64,000 nucleotides of DNA from Elgaria multicarinata webbii. Its lineage: Eukaryota > Chordata > Lepidosauria > Squamata > Anguidae. Within the stretch, counting starts at the first letter, position 1; the number at the start of each line of letters is the position of its first letter. A program made the position numbers and the translations under genes. Shown piece after piece: positions 36,082 through 46,876 of this stretch. Below the pieces are notes generated by a model that ran no database searches, was not told the DNA's origin, and was given only the letters and a program-made list of their open reading frames with translations. The DNA is taken from assembly GCF_023053635.1 (NCBI RefSeq), contig NC_086192.1, positions 16,654,001-16,718,000 on the forward strand. Reading direction: 5' to 3'.

Positions 36082-39000
36082 TCACTCGGCCGCTTGCAGG
36101 AACTCGGCGGTGAAGACGGCTTCCGCGTAGTCCTCGCACAGCCCCTGCAGCTCAGCCGCCACGTCTGCCACAGCCTCCTCGGCCAGCTGCTCCGCCAGGC
36201 TGAAGGGGAAGAGCGGCAGGGAGGAGGTCAGCGGCCAGGGACCGAGGCCCAGAGGGCCGGCCGGCGACCCGACAGCCTGCCCGGGGGCAGAAGCGCTGGG
36301 CTGGCCGTGGCCCGGCTGGCTCGCCGGAGCTGGGCCCTGAGAGGCTGCCACCCAACGGGGCAGCAGGCTGTGGGGAGCAGCCCCTGCAGGCCCCCAATAA
36401 AAGAAATATTTTCAAAAACCATGACTCAACTTGTGCAAATTTAAAAACCCAAAGGGGGAAAAGAAACGTCCTATTTGTGCAAATCTTCGGCCCTGAAAAA
36501 TGAAGAACCACCACAGCCCCATTTGCACAAACTGCCGCTGCCGTTAAAAAAAGAAAAACCCGAAATCCGTGTATTGGACGGACTCACTGCAGATCAAGTT
36601 GTCGCTGGGGAGGGTGGGGGGTAGAATGGGGAGGGGGCGTGAACAAAATCCGCCAGGACTTGTTGCGGCTTCAGCCCCCAAACGCGGCTCTTGGCGCACT
36701 CCTCATCTGGGGCACGCGGCACTCGCACGCCCCCTGGTGGCAACACAGGGGATCCCACCAGCCATGTTCCAGCCCCCCCCCCCCCCCCGACCAAAAGGAC
36801 GTGGGGGGCGCTTTTTAAAACGCCGCCCTCCGAGATGCTGCCTTACTTCTCCGCGACGTGCCAGGGGTCGAAGTTGCCCACCGCCTCGTGGGAGAGGCGC
36901 TTCAGGTGCTGCTCGAATCGGGCCCCGTAGTCCCAGATGCTCTGGAGCACGTCCTTGGGCACCGAGAGGAAGGCGCTGGCCACCTCCTTTTGGGGAGCCA
37001 CGCGCCACGCCGAGGGATGCGGAGCGCCACGCCGGGGCTCATCTGCCGCCTCCGTGTCCCCCTCCACGGCACTGGAAACGCAACAGGCAGTGAGTGTGGA
37101 GAACCGAAGAGCTGCTCTGAAGCTGGATTGGGCCAGGAGGGGCGCAGGATCAGACTCCCACAGGGGTGGGGGTGGGAGGAACCACAGAATACGCCCCCCC
37201 CCCGAGTGCCCCACTCACTTGGCGTCCAGGGGCTTCCCTAACACAATATCCACTTGCAGCTCTTTGCGACGCCCCGTCTCCGTTATCTGGATGGGATGAG
37301 GCGCTGTCGGGTCTTCCGTGGCGCACGCGCTCCCTAGGAGGAGGAACAGAAGGCCAAAGTGGGCCCATCTCATCCGCCGGTCTGTTCCCACAGTGGCCAG
37401 CTGGACGCCCCAGAGGAAAACCCTCTTTATAAAAGAGACACCACCAAGGACTGGACGCATGGGGATTTCGGAACATTTATGCCAAAAGGCAGCCCCCCCA
37501 ACCCCCCCCCCCCAGTCCTCGTTGTCCCCCCACCCCCCTCCACTCACTGCCCGGCTCCTCTTCCTCCCGAAGGATCCCCAAACAAAGAGGCAGAAACTCA
37601 CCCCTCCTCTCCTCCTGGGCCCAGAATTCGGGATCAGAGTAAACCACCCGGGTGTATCTCCTGCGCACGGCCTCTTGGGAGCGCTTCAAGGCACACGGAA
37701 GCAGCGTTAGTCCACCAGCCAGGGCCCAGGGCTTTCCCGGGCCGGGGAGAAGCCGGCGGGCTGAGAGGGACACAATCCCCAGTGTCCCCTGCCTTCCCCT
37801 CACTCAGATGGAGGGGCCTGATCCCGCACAGCAGCAGCAGCAGCAGCAGAACAGCCTCAACCTCCCGAGCGCATGCAGGGTTACATTTCTACCCCGCCGT
37901 GTTCCCTCTCGCAAGGAGGATCTCAAGGCCTTCTAGGCCCCTTCCAACTACTGGTCTATGATCCCGAGGCAGCTTGCACGGTCCTCCGCCTCCCCCCCAC
38001 TTTTATCTTCACAACACACCTGTGAGGTAGGCCAGGCTAAAAGTCAGGGATTGGCTCAAACTCCCCCAGGGAGCTCTGTGGCTGGGGGGGTGGGTGGGGC
38101 TGGAATGCGGGTCCCCCCAGCCCCGGTCCAACCCTTGGAATCACACACGCACCATACTGGCCCAGCGGAAGCTGTTCCAGCCCCGGGGGCTGCTGGTCTA
38201 GGCCATGCCCCCCCCTTCAGGGGCTTCTGTGTGTAAATCAAAGCGCGTGGAGAGAGCGCACAAACACACGCCCCGCCCCAGGGCCCCTTTGGAGAGAAAT
38301 CGGCCAAAGTCAGCCCAGGGGTCCGTGAGCAATGGAGCCTGAAGGCCCACCTCAATTTCCTCCATCCTTTGCAGCATCGTCTCCAGGTCAGAGGCGCTGA
38401 GCGCAGGATCCGGCTCACGCTCCGCCTTCTTGCCCAGCTCCAAAGCAGCAGACACCTGGCGAGGGACACAAAGAGGGCGGCTCACGGGAGGGGAGAGAGT
38501 TGAACCCAGGACCCCTCAGAGCCTAGCTCCCGCCTCCTCCCCCGTCACCTGGCGGGGCAGAGGCCCCTCAGAGGGGCAACGCCTTTGCGCCGCGTCCCCA
38601 GCCGGTCACCTGGGCCTGCCGGAGCGTGGCCAGGGCACTGCTGCCCAGACGGCCAGTTGCCATGGGGGGGGGAGCAGCTGAAAGCACCCCCCGCTCAGAG
38701 CCCCTTCCACACCCTCTGGCCTGAACACGGAAGCCTTTCGCCAAGAGCCGCAGCAGCAGCACCGCTGCCCCGCCCCGCCCCACCCCGCCCCGGGGAGCTC
38801 CTCTCTCAGGGGGCCCAGGGGCAAAGGCTGCTGCTCCCCTGCAGGCCCCCGGCTGGGCCGGGCTCCCAGAGCCGCCTCCTACCTTCCCGGCATCCGGGGG
38901 CCGCTGCGGGGGGTCCCTCAAGGGCTCCTTCGGGCCGGCGCTGCTGCTGCTTCCGCTTCCCACGGAGAGATTCGCCCTCTAAGGAAAGACAGACGTGCCG

Positions 39001-42000
39001 CTGGACCAGCCGGGAAAAAGCCCTTGCGCTGCGGAAGGCCCGAGGAGAGCAGGGGCCAGTCCTGCACGGACAGAGCCGGTGGCTGCTGGGGCCATTATGG
39101 GATGGAGCCCACCACCAAGTGTAGCTGGAGGCCCCAGGTGCATGCGGGGGAGGGGGAAGAGGGGCGGGGAAGGGTTAGGGTCTCCGTGGGGGTTAGACGG
39201 AGCGAAGCCCGTAGTAGGCGCAGCACAGGAAAGGGGGGGCTGCCGCTTCGCCCGCCAGCCACATCCAGCGCTTCCTGGGGCACCCCTCGCCTTCACTGCC
39301 CAGCCATAAAGGGGGGGGGTCCGGAGGACACGGCCACGCTCCCGACGCCATCTGCCCCCGGCCCAATCGCCAGGTGGGCCTTCCAGGGGCTGAGCGGCAT
39401 GACCCCCACACGGCAGAGCCCAGCACGCAGAGTCCCTGAGGGAGGAGGAAAGGGCGCCCGGCCCTAGGGAGGGGCTTAGAGGCAGGCAGGACGCCCCCCC
39501 ACCCCCTGAGCACAGCCGTCATTGCATCAGCTGAATCAGAAGGGGCTGGTGGGGGGCAGGTTTTCTGTGGCTGTACCTGAGCTTTTGCCAAGAGGGGCTC
39601 CAGACGCTCCTGGACCACGCGCCCGGCCTCCTCCTCCTCCATGCTCTGGGTCGGATAGGTGCCGTCAGCCCTGGGGGGTTACAGCCACGCCCAGCGGTGA
39701 AAGTCTGAAGCTGAGCCTTCACTTTAAAAAGACGCGGGTGGGCTCAGGAGCCTTGCGGCGAGGGTTCCCCCCGTAGAACGGGGCCTCTGCGGCCTCCGCT
39801 CGGGCTCCGGGTGTTGAATCTGAGGCGCAGACACAGGTCAGCTTGTGGCCAGAGCCGGTCTCCACACACGCCCCACCCGGTATTTTCGGAACCACGGTCA
39901 CCTGAGAGCGCCGACTCAGCCCAACTTCCAAGAGAAATTCCCTCCTGTTTACGCTTTCAGGGCAACCAAACCCCCGCAGCAGGAGGGGCCTGGAAGGCAG
40001 CCGAAGGCGCACGACAGGCCCCTCCCCACCACCGCCCGAAATGGCTGCCTGGAACCTCCCTGCCCACCTGAGTGCGTCTTTTTTAGGGGTGCCGAGTTTC
40101 CCTTCGCCCGCCGCCTCTCCGCCTAGAGAAGGGTCTCGGCTTCTGGGGCTTCTCTCTGGGTGCCTGCAAGGAAAGAGAGAGAGGGGAGGGGTCGACCTTC
40201 GTGCCGTCACTGTTCTCTGCCTGGGGGAGTGGGGGGGGGGAGGCGGGCAGCCGCTGAGAGTGATGGAGAAGGGCTGCTGCACAACCAGAGCTAGGCAGCA
40301 CGACGGAGAAGCGCCTACCGTCAACACCCCTCCACAGGCTGGCCTTTGGGGGAGAAGGAGGAGGACCGGTCCAGGTGAGGCGCGTGGGCGCCACCCTCCT
40401 CCGCAGGAGTCCGCTTCCGGCACGGCCAAAGGAGCGTCTGCCGGGCCCTCCCGGCTTGGCCTGCAGAAGGTCCAGGCTCCACGCCCGGCATGTCCGGGCC
40501 CTCGGCCTGCAACCCGGGGGACCCCCGCTGCCTTTCTGGGCGGACGATATACCGTGTCCCAGGCTCCAGGCAGGACGGGGAGGGAGCCCTGGCCGCCTGC
40601 TCGGACCACTTGCCGGGCCCAATCCCCGAGCACGCTCCCCCGGCGGCTGCCCTACCGCTGAGACGAGGCCAGGGGGGAAGCGAGGCTGGGGGGCAGCCAG
40701 GGGGTCCTGCTCTCGCGGACGGGCGGCTTCGTCTCCTTGAGCCGGAAGGCGACGGTGGGCTCTTGGAACCGGGCCTGCTTGGCTACGGGCGGCGGCGCTA
40801 CTTTCGCCCTGGGCGGCCGAGAACTGCCCTGCGGAGGGACAAAAGCGTGGCAGTCACGTGCCTTTCCAAGGCGCCTCGAGAGGCTTTCCTCCAAAATAAC
40901 ACCCGCCAGACAACTGTAATTCCGAAAGACAAGACATGACGCCACGGGAGATGCGCGGGTCTGACGGCACCCGACATTAAGCTCAGAGCCAAGGAGAGGG
41001 CGGCGGTGATTATACGTCTGCGCACCTGTGGTCTGGTGGAAACCAGGAGACCGCTCTTCCGTGGGGGGGCGCGCTCAAGGCCAGCCCCCGGCCTCCCCAG
41101 GGCCTCCCGCCTGGCTTGGGCCGCAGCGCTGCCGCCGGGGCTGCTTCTCTTGGGGGGAGCCAGGATGCCCTCAGGCTCAGGATGCGCATCTAAAGCCAAC
41201 GGCGACAATGTCAGTATCCATCGTAGGGTTTACGTGATTTATATTTCTTACAGAACGGGCAGCCGAGCGACCCCTCCCTTCCACACACATGGGGCAGCCC
41301 CCCCTCTAGCCCCCAAGCGGGACCAGCAGTCGGCAGCCACGGCGCCCCCCTGACTGGGCATCTCTCATCGCATCTCCCCCCCACAATACTTCGGGGACAG
41401 GAGAAGCACCTGGTGGAACAAGACCCCCCAATCCCGCCCCCCCGACCCACCGGGGAGCAGCCTCCTGGCCACTGGCGGCTTCCTGGGCTCCAAGGCGCAA
41501 GCCGCCTTCTCCCGCCTGGGCAATCCGGTGGGGCCCTTCAGTGGGTCGGCCTGGGAGGCGGGGAGCCCTTCCAGCCCACTCCTGGGAGACGCCTTCCGCG
41601 CCAGCAGAGCGTCCAAGTCCTGCCACGACACAAGGGGGCGCTGCGCGTGAAGCCGGCCAAGCCCGGGTCCGCACAGGAGTTTCCCTCCCCAGCCAAGGAG
41701 CCAACAACAAGAAGCCCCCGAGCGAACAGCAGGGATGAAACGGCGCAAGCACTCTGCACGTGGCAGGAGCCAAGGGCAGCCTGCCAGCCAGCACAGTCCT
41801 TGCCAGGGTTGTTTTCGTTTGTTAATACACCCCTGAAGCAAACGTGCCCTTGAGCCTCCGTTCATCGTGTGGCCGCAGAAGCGCACATGGAACCGGCGCG
41901 GTCCAGCTACCTGCCCCTCCCTCCCCCCACGAGGCCCCCGTGCCGCCACACGGCCCCCTTCCGCCAGGCTCACTGGTGCGGGCCCTTGCTTTCCCGTGGG

Positions 42001-45000
42001 GCCCGCGTGCTCAGCCCCCTCGTGCCCACCTCTATTTGAAGCAGGAGGTCTATGACGATGTCCGGCACGCAGGAGTCCATCTCGAGGCGGGCGGAGCAGA
42101 GGGAGAGCTGCCGGACGAGGTGGCCCAGCTCCTTGCACTGGGCCGGGGCCGGCCGCTGCTCCGGCTGGTCAGCGCAGTGGGCAACAAAGGCCTGCAGGGC
42201 CCGGATGGCTCCTCTATGAGCTGCTGCCAACCGGGCCATGGCTCGGGACTGGGTCACAAAGGGAAGGAAGGAGGGAAGGAAGGAGGGAGGGAGGGAGGGA
42301 AGGGAGGGAGGGAGGGAAGGAGGGAAGGAAGGCCTGGCTTCAAGCGGCAGCCACCACAACGCGAGAACCCCCATGCCAGCCGAGACGCCAGGCCAGAGCG
42401 AAGGGCAGCCCCCATGTCTCGCTCCAGGGGGGACCGAAGAGCATCCTGGGCCGAAGAAGCCCCCTCCCCTCACGCTCCAGGCCCCCTCCATCCGGGGCTG
42501 CTCAGGGAGGCTCCGGCCCTCGTGAGAAGAAACCCCCCCTCTCACCACTCACCCCCGATCCAAAGCTCCCCAGGACAACTTCCCCTCACCTTCTTTGTGT
42601 GCTTGGTTTTATGAGGACTCAGCTTCTCCAGATCCTCCTGGATTTCTTTTACCTGTTCAATCAGATTGCAAAATTAGCAAGACTGGAGACAGAAGACGTT
42701 GCGCCCGCGGGATCCTTCCCGACTCAGAGCTGCCTGGTTTGGGCTGCCCAGTTATAGACCCGGAACCAGAGCTGAGGCCTGGATCACGCCTTCCCTGATG
42801 TCCAGAGCAGCTGCCAGGCAAGGCGGTGCTGAAATCTGGGCTGCCAGTGTGCCCGGGGCTCGCTCACTCGGACCTGTTGCTGGAGCACGTAGAGCATCCG
42901 GGCCGAGCGCACGGCTTGTTCCTGCCTCCGGACACGGACGCGCCGCTCTTCATCAGGATCCAACATTTTCTCACTTCTCTCTGGGGGGGGGGGGGGGGAA
43001 ACAATGTTTTGGAGGCAGCGCTCAGTTAGAGGGAGGAGAGAACATTTCTGAAGTCCAGATCATGTGGCTGGCTGGCCCAAAAAGCACCCCGCCGGCGGGG
43101 AGGCCGTGTGCTAACAGCTTTAACTCGGCCCATCCGTAAAGCCCTGGCAGCTCTCCCGCAGCTGTCCCTCCCCGCCCGCCCCGGGCTCTGAAGGAGCCAG
43201 AGACGGCGCCTTTGCCCCCGTGGAAACGGTCCTCCTGCCTCACCTTTCCTGGCCAGCTCTTCAATCTTCTGGATGTAGAGCTGCAGCTCCTTCTGCAAGC
43301 ACCAGATCTCCCGGCTGCTTTTGTCCTCCTGCTGCTGCTCCTCCTTCCTGAGGACTGGTGCGGGGGGGCCGGGCCCCGGGTCACGGGTGGGGGGCGAGTC
43401 GGACAGAGCCGGGTCCGACGCGGCCCGCGTGGGCGCGTAGAGGAAGACCTTGGCCCTGGAGGCCGGCGTCTCCATCTGGGAGCGGAGGCCCATCTGGCGC
43501 CCAGCTCTCAGGAGGGCCCGGGAGCCTCTCGGCCCTGCAAGCTGCCCGCGGGACTCGTGGCCCCGAGGGCAGCCGGCCGGCCCCGCCTCCTTCCTGAGCA
43601 GCTGCTGCTGCTGCCTCGCTTGCTCCTTCAGGTGCCGGCGCTTCACGTCCCTCCTGGCCAGCTGGACGGCTCGGTTGAGCTCCTCTTCGGAGACGACGGA
43701 AAACTCCACGGAGCCCCGGGCGTCCAGTCCATCGCCGGCCCCTCGATCCCGCCGGCTCTCCGGCTGTGGCAGCTTCTCTATGACGATGGGGCGGGGGCTG
43801 CTGTAGCGCACAGGCAGGTTCTGGGCCAGGGCAGGCGCCGTCCGACTGAACTGGAGCTGTACCCAGCATCAAACAACAAAAGTCACCGGGGCCGTTCAGA
43901 CGACGTGCTAAGCCACGGTTGGGCCGCTAACCCCTTTGCAGCAAATGGTGAGTGAGCGTGTCTAGACTGCCGTTATTTAGCCACCCTGGTTAGGAATGGC
44001 TCACACGGCACGCGAAGCCATAGCGTTCAGCTCAACGTGCTTAACCCCCATGGCTTAGCGTGTCGCCTGAACAGGGTCACAGTGGTGCAGACCTCGGTTC
44101 CAATCTCCTTTCAACCACGAGGCTCACGGGGCGACTTGGTCCAGTCACTCCCCCAAGACAAGGAGGCCAGCCTGCTGGAAGGCAAACCCAAAAGGCGGCA
44201 GCTGAACTTCGTCTTCAGATCCTGCCTGCCACTCCCTTCGGGGACTGACTTCATCAGCACAAGCAGCCAGGACTTCCGAGAGGATGAAGGGGCAGGAGGC
44301 GGCTGACCATCCCTGCCGGGCCCCAGTACCACCCCCACCCCCACCCCCGCCTTTGGTGCTGCCAGCGCCTCTTGGGAGGGCAATGGAGGGGCCAGGTGTG
44401 GGCTGTCTAGCTGGGTCAAAAGCCCCCTCCCCCCCAGGTTATCTAAGGGCACTGTCCCGTGCTTATTTGGGCAGAAGAATCCCCAGTATGCCCCAGTTAA
44501 TTCTCAGCAGGGCTGCTTGGGCGCATGGCTGGACTTTAGTAGGACTTTCCCCTGTCTAAACATGCAGGCGTTTGCAGCCGAACTATATTAGACCAGGCTG
44601 CTGTCGTCCCTCGGCAAGACCAACGGCAGCGGGCGGCCAGCTTCTCCGCGCCACACACACTTAATTGCGATCTTGCTGTTTGAGTGGCGTAGTTAAGTGT
44701 GAACGGGTCAGCGGAGTGTATGTTTTTGTTACATTGGCATTATGTTTACTGGACTGCTGACCCTGTTTGACGCGTTTTGTACCAATTAATTTTTCAAACG
44801 CGATGTTGTATTCTAAGCTTATGCACAACACAAATGTGCCCTGTCTTTAAGCTGCCACGAGGCGTTGGCGTTGTTTTTGCTGCCACAGGCTAACACGAGG
44901 GCTCCCCAAGGGAAACTGTATTCCGATATTTAAATGATGCTTATCGTGAGCCACTCGCACACAGTCTAGCTGCAGAAAAGGGACGCATCAAATGAACTGA

Positions 45001-45830
45001 AACTAAACTAACCCTTTTGGAAGTTTCCAGGAAAAAAAATAGACAGGCCTGTGTGCGGGATCTTATTTTAGTGCTTCCAATGTTTAATAATAATAATAAT
45101 AATAATGGCAGCATCCACATGGCAACGCACGTAGAGGTTTTGCATTGTCTTTGCCATCAGCATTTAACAACGCTAAGTTTGTTTTTTAAAGGACCCCTGG
45201 ATGCTGTTGTTTTTATACTCTTGTTTTTATGTTTTTGATGGTTTTAAATTTTGTATACTTTTTTAATGTTCACTGTTTTTAACTTTTGTAAACCGCCCAG
45301 AGAGCTTCGGCTATGGGGCGGTATATAAATGTAATAAATAAATAAATCAGCTTCTACAACATCCCTCACCTCCGATAACCATTTGGAACTTGGGTCCAGC
45401 AATCTGAAGGAGACGCGTTCCTTAGCAAGCCCACAGTGAAATGCAACCGGCTGTACTGATCACACCCAAAGCGGGGCGGGGAAGCAAAAACAGACTCAGC
45501 CACAACATTATTTGCTGGGTTTATCCGCAATCCCAGCTAGAGCCGCAAGACCTTTGCAGTCTGTTTCTGGAAACCGGTGGCCCACAAGTCATTCTGCCAT
45601 GCCGATGGACGCTTGTCAGCACATCATCTCTAAGGAACACGCAGCCTTCGCCAGGCAAGAGAGTGCTGGCAGAGCAGGGGACAGCCCAGGTTAGCCTTCC
45701 AAGGCGGACCAAAGAGGCCACGGATGCTGGCCGGTACCTGGTTCTGCGGGGCCCTCTTGTCGCTTCGGTCCAGCCGTGGAGGATGGGATGTCGAAGGAAC
45801 GCCGGCTGCCGCTGCTTCCCTGGGTTCCAT
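36082..45830 (-). CDS. KIAA0753: KIAA0753 (moonraker/OFIP), complete, 16 coding exons
   Basis: Centriolar-satellite and centriole protein known to work with OFD1 and FOR20 in centriole duplication and cilium formation. Coding exons: 45738-45830, 43244-43856, 42874-42980, 42590-42652, 42030-42248, 41451-41619, 41026-41189, 40656-40828, 39577-39670, 38883-38978, 38610-38720, 38351-38455, 37602-37683, 37219-37333, 36847-37071, 36082-36199. Together they give 848 codons plus stop, phases consistent; human is about 967 aa. Matching landmarks: [105 protein letters not shown], and the C-terminus [20 protein letters not shown]. The start at 45830 has a strong Kozak context and aligns with human Met1; an earlier in-frame ATG at 45875 has a weak one. 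The human segment with paired WLDAET motifs was not found between 40655 and 39671. Exon 38610-38720 is the least conserved. Confidence 0.95.
37905..37970 (+). repeat. CR1 3' terminus fragment
   Basis: 'ctcaaggccttctaggcccc' and 'ttccaactactggtctatga' match the CR1 3' end, inside a KIAA0753 intron. Confidence 0.65.
37985..38065 (-). repeat. SINE-tail-like fragment
   Basis: 'cacaacacacctgtgaggta' and 'ggccaggctaaaagtcaggg' are the complement of the common 'ctcacagggttgttgtgagg' type SINE body also seen at 55975-56005. Confidence 0.5.
42248..42340 (+). repeat. GGAA/GGGA simple repeat
   Basis: Run of ggaa, ggag and ggga units beginning about ten bases upstream of the KIAA0753 exon ending at 42248. 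On the gene strand it supplies the pyrimidine tract of that exon's acceptor. Confidence 0.9.
43891..44075. mobile_element. Non-autonomous hAT-like DNA transposon (MITE)
   Basis: Terminal inverted repeats of about 28 bp: 'gttcagacgacgtgctaagc' at the left and 'gcttagcgtgtcgcctgaac' at the right, with 'gccacgg' and 'ccatgg' inside. It is about 185 bp long with no coding capacity. It lies in KIAA0753 intron 1, with its near end about 35 bp from the 3' splice site of coding exon 2. Confidence 0.75.
44076..44165 (+). repeat. tRNA-type SINE fragment
   Basis: 'ggttccaatctcctttcaac' is B-box-like, and 'cacggggcgacttggtccag' with 'tcactcc' matches the SINE segment 'gggtgaccttgggccagtcac' of squamates. 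It directly follows the MITE. Confidence 0.55.
44798..44915 (+). repeat. Interspersed repeat with 'ctttaagctgccacgag' arm
   Basis: 'ctaagcttatgcacaacaca', 'ctgtctttaagctgccacga' and 'gctgccacaggctaacacga' belong to the widespread reptile repeat that also occurs at 6775. Confidence 0.6.
45225..45352 (+). repeat. LINE-like 3' tail
   Basis: 'ttgtaaaccgcccagagagc', 'ttcggctatggggcggtata' and 'taaatgtaataaataaataa' are the typical 3' end of a frequent lizard LINE family, with an A-rich simple tail. Confidence 0.7.
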
Positions 45831-46876
45831 CGCCGCTGCGGGCAGGAGGCTCGGAGGGTGGAGGTCTCCCGTCATCTATCAGGACGTTGCTGAAATACAT
45901 ACCGAGAGCGCCAAAGAGACGTTAAAACTGCTGCTGCTGCTGCTCAGGGGCACGTGCTTTCTCCTGCTACTTCATCCTCTCACAGCCCAGGCCGGACCCC
46001 TGAGATGTCGTCGTTGTTGTCAGGGCTGGGGAGCAACGGGGGCATGCAGGCGCCAAGGGTTGGGGGTGTCGGCAGGTCCCAAGAGGTGGGCCCACAGCCA
46101 GGGGCCACTCTGGAGAAGCCCACGTGGAGGGCCCCACAGGAGGGCCCATGGCCTGTGCCCGGGGGCTTGTCTCCAGAGGGGTGGTGGGCGGGGGAGGCTG
46201 GTTCATGGGTCGGGGCTGCCCAGAAAGCTGCAGGATCTGCCTTTGCTCTGCAACCAGCTGCATGGAAGAGACACTCTGGGGGGGGGGGGGAGAGGGGAGG
46301 GGAGGGGAGGGGGAGGACCCCCCGCGAACATACAGCAACCATCCATCCACGAGCCTTCTCTCCCCCATCCCCCCTCCCCACCCGCGAGAGGTCGCCTCGC
46401 CCAGGGCTACCATTGGCCCAGGGGCTACCAGCCGCTCATCCTTTGGCCGGGTCGGGCAGGCAGGCTGCAGGGGGGCCGCCCAGATTCGCGGGGGGGGGGG
46501 GCTTCTGAGTAGCGCCACTGGCTTTGAACGGCCGGACTCCAAGGGGCTGGGGGATCATGGGAGTTGTAGTCCAGCCCCTCCGGCTCCCCTCGGCGCTCAC
46601 CCGAGAGCTCCGGCCCAGGCCCACGAGCGACCGCGGTCTGGCGTGAGGAGCGAGCCGGAGGCGCCGCAGCCTCTCCCTTAGCAACCGGAGGACGCCAGGG
46701 AACGGCGCTGCGAGGGCGGACGGGTGCCGGCAGGGGCCAACGGCAGCGCACTTCCGCGGCGGCGCCGTCTTGTCCGCGCGCGGCCGCCGTCGCCCGGTGG
46801 GCGTGGCCCCGCCCCCGGAAGCCGCTTCCGCCCTTGCTCCGCCCTTGCTTCCGCCCGGGCCTCGTGCGCCTCCGCC
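45831..46876. promoter_or_regulatory. Bidirectional promoter of KIAA0753 and TXNDC17
   Basis: The two start codons are about 1.05 kb apart and face away from each other, the arrangement known in mammals. The part next to TXNDC17 (about 46560-46876) is CpG-rich, TATA-less, with an ETS-type acttccg near 46750 and GC boxes such as ccccgccccc near 46807. An RFX-like half site occurs at 46676-46688 (ccttagcaaccgg; gttgctaagg on the KIAA0753 strand). KIAA0753 5' untranslated exons probably start here but their edges are not visible. Confidence 0.75.

Noticed and set aside
40315-40480. Possible extra KIAA0753 exon with donor-like gacg|gtaggc
   Set aside because: The phases do not fit the flanking exons and the peptide has no resemblance to the human segment.
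39719-40633. 304-codon minus-strand frame inside KIAA0753
   Set aside because: Out of phase with both neighbouring KIAA0753 exons and without the expected WLDAET or other conserved residues.
42248-42340. Gly/Lys/Glu-rich frame over the GGAA run
   Set aside because: Simple repeat next to a KIAA0753 acceptor, no gene.
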